From assembly GCF_004028155.1 (NCBI RefSeq), contig NZ_SBII01000007.1:124001-188000 (forward strand): a stretch of DNA of 64,000 bases, read 5' to 3'. Positions 59,701 to 64,000 of the stretch are shown here, piece by piece. The position numbers and the translations under genes were made by a program. This stretch comes from Flavobacterium cerinum. Its GTDB lineage: Bacteria; Bacteroidota; Bacteroidia; Flavobacteriales; Flavobacteriaceae. The notes below the pieces were generated by a model that was not told the origin of the DNA, ran no database searches, and saw only the letters and a list, made by a program, of their open reading frames with translations. The first letter of the stretch is position 1. The number at the start of each line of letters is the position of its first letter.

Positions 59701-61866
59701 ATGCAGCAGTACACAAAAGCCTTTATATCTATATTTTCTCTCATCGGATTTTCATCCGTTGCACAGCAAACGGTTACCGATACTACTAAGACATCTAAGG
59801 TCAACCAACTTGAAGAAGTGGTAGTAACCGGACAGATAGAGCCACAATCCATAAAAAAATCGGTGTTTAATGTTCGTGTAATATCAGCACAGGACATACA
59901 GCGCCAGGCGGGGAACAATCTGGCTGATGTGTTAAATCAATATTTAAACATTACAGTATCGCCAAATAGTTCTGCCGGACGCTCTACAGTGAGTATGTTT
60001 GGCCTTGACAGTAATTATTTAAAGGTATTGGTAGATAATGTACCCTTGGTTAGTGATACAGGCTTAGGAAACAACGTAGACCTTACACAGATAAATCTTG
60101 ACGATGTTGAGCAGATAGAAATTATTGAAGGCGCTATGGGAGTAACACACGGTGCTAATGCAGTAGGGGGTATCATTAATATCATCACAAAAAAATCGGC
60201 AAAGCATAAGTGGGAAATTAGCGCTACCGTACAGGAAGAATCTATTGGTGATGAGTATGCACTGTTAAAAGATAAAGGGCGTCATATACAGGCACTTAGA
60301 TTAGGACATACTATTAATGACAATTGGTTTGTATCAGTAGGAGCAAACAGGAATGACTTTACAGGTTTTACAGACGAAAGAGGTGGCCGTGATTTTACAG
60401 CCTATGAAGGAATTGATCTGGAGCATCAGCGAGGGTACAGCTGGATACCTAAAGAACAATATTTTACAAATGCTTTAGTGCGTTATCAAAAGAATAACCT
60501 GCGTATATTTTATAAATTCGATTATTTTAATGAGGCACTGGACTTTTTCAATCCCATTGTTAAAAACGAATTAGTTGGCCTTGATACCTACAGGGTATCT
60601 AACGACAGGCGTTATGATACTAATAAATTTTATCACCATTTAAATGCTGTTGGTAAAGTTTTTAATTTTAATTATAATGTTTCGCTTTCGCATCAAAAAC
60701 AAAAAAGAGATGCTGAAGATTTTAAATATTATATTCAGACAGGAGAAGAAGCGCAGAATAAAAAATACACCTATCAGGAAACGGAGGTATTGTATTCTAC
60801 CGGTACACTAAGTAATTTTTTTGACAATAAAAAAATGGACCTGCAGGTAGGGTATGAATTTGTAAATACAAATGGTTATAGTTCATCGCTTTCAGGTAAT
60901 TTTAATGGTGGTAATCAAGAAGGTGTCAGCCTTAAGAAAAGATTAGAGAACTATGATGTCTTTACAGCATTAGAGATGAGTGTTACTGACAGATTCTCAA
61001 TCCGTCCCGGATTTAGATATTCATTCCAGTCTAAATTTGAAGACCAATGGGCTGCTTCATTGGGATTAAGGCAGTTATTTAATAACGGATATGAAGCAAG
61101 AGCTTCTTATGGAAGATCTTACCGTACACCTACTTATGATGAGCTATATACTTACTTTGTAGATTCTAATCATAACCTTCAGGGTAATGCAAACCTAACG
61201 CCTGAAAGTGCTCATTCTTTTGAACTAAGTGCTAAAAAACAAACGTTCTTTGATTCTGGCCTTCAGTTAAGCAATACTATTTCAGCAAGCTATTTAAATG
61301 TAGCCGATCGTATTGAGCAGGCTGTTGTTGCAGTAGTACCATCGTTACAATACAAGTATATAAATATAAATAAATATCAAATGTGGGATGTTTCATCTAC
61401 ACATCAGCTTACCTATAAAAACCTTCAGGTAAAAGCAGGAGTTTCTTTTATGGGAATATCAAGGCAGTTAAACAGCGGCGTTATTGTTTCAGACGATAAA
61501 TTCCTATATAATTTCCAGTTCAATACAAACATCGCTTACTCGGTTCCGCAATGGAATACTGTTTTCTCTGCTTATTACAAATTTAATGGCAGACAGCAGC
61601 AATTTGTTGAAGACGGATCATTAAACGACCCTAAATACATACTACAGGAAATAGAATCTTTTGGACTGCTTGATGCTTCTGCAAAAAAATCCTTCTTTAA
61701 CAAAAGGCTCGACGCTACCATTGGTGCACGAAATATTCTGGATGTGATCAATATCAGGTCTAGTGTAGCGTCCGGAGGTGGAGCTCACTCTGCAGGTACC
61801 ACAAATATGCTTATGGGCTATGGGCGGTCTTATTTCTTAAAACTCACGTATAATCTTAATTTATAA
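59701..61866 (+). CDS. TonB-dependent outer-membrane receptor, probable heme receptor
   Basis: A 721-residue receptor with signal peptide (SIFSLIGFSSVAQQ), a TonB box-like region and plug domain (QLEEVVVTGQIEPQSIKKS near 35-53; IEIIEGAMGVTHGANAVGGIINIITKKS near 140-167), then a 22-strand barrel ending in an aromatic-terminated strand (KLTYNLNL). Heme is suggested by the HmuY-type gene only 4 bases downstream and the HmuS-like gene after it. The FRAP/NPNL heme-receptor motif region reads GNANLTPESAHSFELS, which is typical of TonB receptors in general. Confidence 0.88.
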   Translation: MQQYTKAFISIFSLIGFSSVAQQTVTDTTKTSKVNQLEEVVVTGQIEPQSIKKSVFNVRVISAQDIQRQAGNNLADVLNQYLNITVSPNSSAGRSTVSMFGLDSNYLKVLVDNVPLVSDTGLGNNVDLTQINLDDVEQIEIIEGAMGVTHGANAVGGIINIITKKSAKHKWEISATVQEESIGDEYALLKDKGRHIQALRLGHTINDNWFVSVGANRNDFTGFTDERGGRDFTAYEGIDLEHQRGYSWIPKEQYFTNALVRYQKNNLRIFYKFDYFNEALDFFNPIVKNELVGLDTYRVSNDRRYDTNKFYHHLNAVGKVFNFNYNVSLSHQKQKRDAEDFKYYIQTGEEAQNKKYTYQETEVLYSTGTLSNFFDNKKMDLQVGYEFVNTNGYSSSLSGNFNGGNQEGVSLKKRLENYDVFTALEMSVTDRFSIRPGFRYSFQSKFEDQWAASLGLRQLFNNGYEARASYGRSYRTPTYDELYTYFVDSNHNLQGNANLTPESAHSFELSAKKQTFFDSGLQLSNTISASYLNVADRIEQAVVAVVPSLQYKYININKYQMWDVSSTHQLTYKNLQVKAGVSFMGISRQLNSGVIVSDDKFLYNFQFNTNIAYSVPQWNTVFSAYYKFNGRQQQFVEDGSLNDPKYILQEIESFGLLDASAKKSFFNKRLDATIGARNILDVINIRSSVASGGGAHSAGTTNMLMGYGRSYFLKLTYNLNL

Positions 61867-61870
61867 TAAA

Positions 61871-62947
61871 ATGAAAAAATTAGTTGTTTTATCATTTGCA
61901 TTCTTAACATTAACTGCTTGTAGCAGCGAAGATAATAGTCATATAGATCCAATAGTAACAGGGCCTTCTTCAGGTTCTATATTTGGAACTCCGGAAAAAC
62001 CACTTGATCTAGGCGGTGCAACAGAAGGTAATCAGGTATATGTAGACCTTAGTGGCGAAACAGCTGCTCCGGCAGCAAGAGATGCTTGGGATTTAGGTTT
62101 TTATTCTGGAGATCAATTTAGAGTTGTTATAAATGGGTCTTTAATGATGGCAACAAAACAGCTTGCTACTACAGATATAAGCCTTCCTCAGGAAATAGAT
62201 GCAACAGTAGCAGTAGGAACGTTCCAGGTTTCTAACCTAGCTTTTATAGACAATCCTACAGGTGCACTTGACGGAACAGCTTTTGGTACTATAGCAGCAA
62301 GCGAAGCTGCTGCAAAAGTTTTTCTTATCAACTTAGGTAAATCTGTACCTACTGAAGCTCCTGCTTTAGGGTCTACTAATGTAGCAGGTGAAGACAGAGG
62401 ATGGAAAAAAGTAAAAGTATGGCAGGACGCGGCAGGCTATAAAATGAAATATGCTGATCTTAATTCGGCGACTGCAACAGAAGTTTCTATAGCTAAAGAT
62501 GCTGTATACAACCATGTGTTCTTTAGTTTTGCTAAAGGTACAACTGTAAAGTCTGAGCCTGTTAAAGCTAAATGGGATATGAACTTTACCACATTTACAA
62601 ATGAAGTATTTGATAATACAGGTGTGTCTGCCGGTGCTTATTTCTTTTCAGATTTTGTAGTTATTAATAATAAAGCGGGTGTTACTGCATTTAAAGTAGA
62701 TGGGAATAAAGCTGCATTTGATGCCTTTAATCTTGCAAGTGTAACCTCGGGTAATTATACATTTAGCGATGATCAGAGAGCTATTGGTCCACATTGGAGA
62801 GATGTATTAACAAGAGTGGTTTTTGATAATGTTTTCTTTGTTCTTAAAGATGCTGAAGGAAATATGTATAAAGTTAAATTTATTTCAATGCTTAGTAAAG
62901 AAGGAGAAAGAGGATTCCCTATTTTCCAGTATGAATTACTGAAATAA
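61871..62947 (+). CDS. HmuY-family heme-binding lipoprotein
   Basis: A 358-residue predicted lipoprotein: MKKLVVLSFAFLTLTAC with lipobox cysteine near 17, then a beta-rich mature part. Features agree with HmuY proteins: VYVDLSGETAAPAARDAWDLGF near the start, WKKVKVWQD and WDMNFTTFTN, and a C-terminal LTRVVFDNVFFVLKDAEGNMYKVKFIS (in parts). In Porphyromonas HmuY takes heme from hemoproteins and passes it to the TonB receptor HmuR. Its ATG is 4 bases after the receptor's stop, so the pair is one operon ended by a terminator. Confidence 0.85.
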   Translation: MKKLVVLSFAFLTLTACSSEDNSHIDPIVTGPSSGSIFGTPEKPLDLGGATEGNQVYVDLSGETAAPAARDAWDLGFYSGDQFRVVINGSLMMATKQLATTDISLPQEIDATVAVGTFQVSNLAFIDNPTGALDGTAFGTIAASEAAAKVFLINLGKSVPTEAPALGSTNVAGEDRGWKKVKVWQDAAGYKMKYADLNSATATEVSIAKDAVYNHVFFSFAKGTTVKSEPVKAKWDMNFTTFTNEVFDNTGVSAGAYFFSDFVVINNKAGVTAFKVDGNKAAFDAFNLASVTSGNYTFSDDQRAIGPHWRDVLTRVVFDNVFFVLKDAEGNMYKVKFISMLSKEGERGFPIFQYELLK

Positions 62948-62965
62948 AAAGATATAGTTTTAATG

Positions 62966-63008
62966 AAAAAATCCCGGCAGGTTTGTGTTATCCTGCCGGG
63001 ATTTTTTT
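62966..63008 (+). terminator. Terminator of the TonB receptor-HmuY operon
   Basis: A 12-bp stem (AATCCCGGCAGG / CCTGCCGGGATT) with a 10-base loop, followed by T7, about 20 bases after the HmuY stop. Confidence 0.92.
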
Positions 63009-63162
63009 ATGTCTAATATTTAAAAATAAAACAGCTAAGACTTTTTTTGCAGATGAATCAGGAAACGGGCGTTCAGTATAAAATAACGCGTAGAATCGCT
63101 TTATTTTGCTGAATAGAGGTAAGTCAAAAGAATGTTAGTAAAAGAGATTAAAGCATGAAACT

Positions 63163-63193
63163 AAAAAAGCCGCTCTCGTTACGAAAGCGGCTT
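63163..63193 (-). terminator. Terminator of the HmuS-like gene
   Basis: On the minus strand, stem AGCCGCT / AGCGGCT plus TCGT/ACGA pairing, followed by T6, about 28 bases past the stop of the convergent gene. Confidence 0.82.
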
Positions 63194-63220
63194 CTTTGAA
63201 CTATATAACTAAAAAATGGA

Positions 63221-64000
63221 TTATAATGTAGCAACCAGGTCTCTCCATCCTTGTAATTCAGGAACTCCCGGTTTTCTTTTTCCAAAGAACTGAACGATGA
63301 TCTCGCCCATTTCATTGAATACTTCAATTGCTGTTACATCGCCATCTTCTGTTGGTTTGCGAACAATCCATGTCTGAGCGATCTTGTCTGTATCAAGGTG
63401 TAGGTTAAAGTCAGGATCCATAACGTTATACCACTGGTTGTGCCACATTGTTTTGCGCACAGTACCTGTGTGTATCTGTATGTTACCTCTGTTACCTACA
63501 AAGCACATAATAGGAAGTTTAGTTTCTGCTGCGCCTTCAAGCATTTTAACAATTGCTTCTTTTTCTACTTTTTTAGCAAACTTTTCGTTTGGCGCAAGGC
63601 GAAGTGCCTGTGTTCTTGTAACACCAAATTTCTTAAGCATACCAAAGAACGCGTGTGTGTCTTTTAAACCTTCCCAAGCTTCCTGGAAAGCTTTAACATC
63701 GATATCAGCATCCGGTTTCTCATCAAGGATAAGCGGTACTTCTACTGTAGTTTCTTCTGTACCCTGATTGTCTGATTTAAATTGAGCAACAAGTGCATCA
63801 AATGCAGCTTCGTCACTGTCTTTAGTTAAGTATATTTTGTGGATAGCAATACCGTCTTTTCCAAAGAACTGAAGGCTTTTTCTATCACCGTGCTCTGATT
63901 TTTCTGCTACTGCAAATGCTTTATCCCAATGAGAGATAAAAATACGCATATCGATATCTTCACCTACAAAAAGACCTGCAAAAGGAGAGCTGAAGTCTGG
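63221..64000 (-). CDS. Heme-degrading/heme-binding factor HmuS/ChuS-like, 5' end outside window
   Basis: The last 260 residues of a leftward gene; the reading frame stays open to the right edge (PDFSSPFAGLFVGEDIDMRIF), so the ATG at 63949 is internal. The C-terminal half is typical of HmuS/ChuS/HemS: GNRGNIQIHTGTVRKT (conserved histidine), VMDPDFNLHLDTDKIAQTWIVRKP and FGKRKPGVPELQGWRDLV. Such proteins bind or open heme in the cytoplasm. The residue pattern ISHWDKAFAV precedes it. It is convergent with the HmuY operon and so likely belongs to the same heme-use locus, under separate transcription. Confidence 0.9.
   Translation of the reverse strand, partial: PDFSSPFAGLFVGEDIDMRIFISHWDKAFAVAEKSEHGDRKSLQFFGKDGIAIHKIYLTKDSDEAAFDALVAQFKSDNQGTEETTVEVPLILDEKPDADIDVKAFQEAWEGLKDTHAFFGMLKKFGVTRTQALRLAPNEKFAKKVEKEAIVKMLEGAAETKLPIMCFVGNRGNIQIHTGTVRKTMWHNQWYNVMDPDFNLHLDTDKIAQTWIVRKPTEDGDVTAIEVFNEMGEIIVQFFGKRKPGVPELQGWRDLVATL

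Overview
The window is a chromosomal segment of a member of the Flavobacteriaceae (Bacteroidota), most likely Flavobacterium or a close relative. The evidence is its AT-rich composition, the near absence of Shine-Dalgarno sequences, many promoters of the Bacteroidota type (TAnnTTTG, often with an upstream TTG), and family content typical of the group: DUF4175, DUF4837, DUF6909, bacterial GH3, head-GIN proteins, a DUF2007 protein, HmuY and a SufA-SufB-SufC-SufD operon. I see no prophage, insertion sequence or CRISPR array.

Layout. 1-6700: a leftward surface-glycan operon (DUF6909 protein, Wzz-like protein, methyltransferase, GT2, GT39, and a Wzx-type flippase running off the left edge). 6824-9565: a leftward M23 peptidase, SdpI-like and GH3 operon. 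9700-14036: tatA, two lipoproteins, tex and rpiB. 14037-14846: an 810-base gene-free AT-rich stretch with a cluster of DnaA-box-like words, a candidate oriC. 14847-23457: a DUF2007 protein, rnr, two paralogous head-GIN proteins behind a shared non-housekeeping promoter, a LysE exporter, tRNA-Cys, folB, glnS and a YtxH/holin-like envelope trio. 23492-29597: an SPFH protein, gltX and a large DUF4175 protein. 29590-33429: ybeY, mnmG, a lipoprotein and a methyltransferase, carrying four clustered parS-like palindromes plus a fifth. 33653-43731: an OmpH/Skp-like protein, a PIF1-like helicase, DoxX, holB, a parvulin-like protein, pgk, an MltD-like transglycosylase, DUF4837 and a GNAT protein. 43832-55292: mostly leftward genes (OmpA, kup, an S41 protease, DUF4349, rnpA, a small secreted protein, an M1 peptidase, an S8 protease, an MBL hydrolase), with a structured gene-free stretch near 54.2 kb that may encode an RNA. 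55451-59561: sufA-sufB-sufC-sufD. 59701-64000: a heme locus (TonB receptor, HmuY lipoprotein and, convergent, an HmuS/ChuS-like protein cut by the right edge).

How it fits together. parS palindromes beside mnmG, the nearby rnpA gene and a DnaA-box-rich stretch about 15 kb from the parS cluster all suggest the window lies near the chromosomal replication origin. Most genes are core housekeeping genes. The more variable parts are the glycan operon at the left edge and the heme-uptake locus at the right edge. The strongest leads beyond ordinary annotation are the parS/oriC architecture, the possible structured RNA at 54.17-54.33 kb, the ECF-like promoter shared by the head-GIN paralogues, and the nucleoside-phosphorylase-like signatures in the DUF6909 protein.
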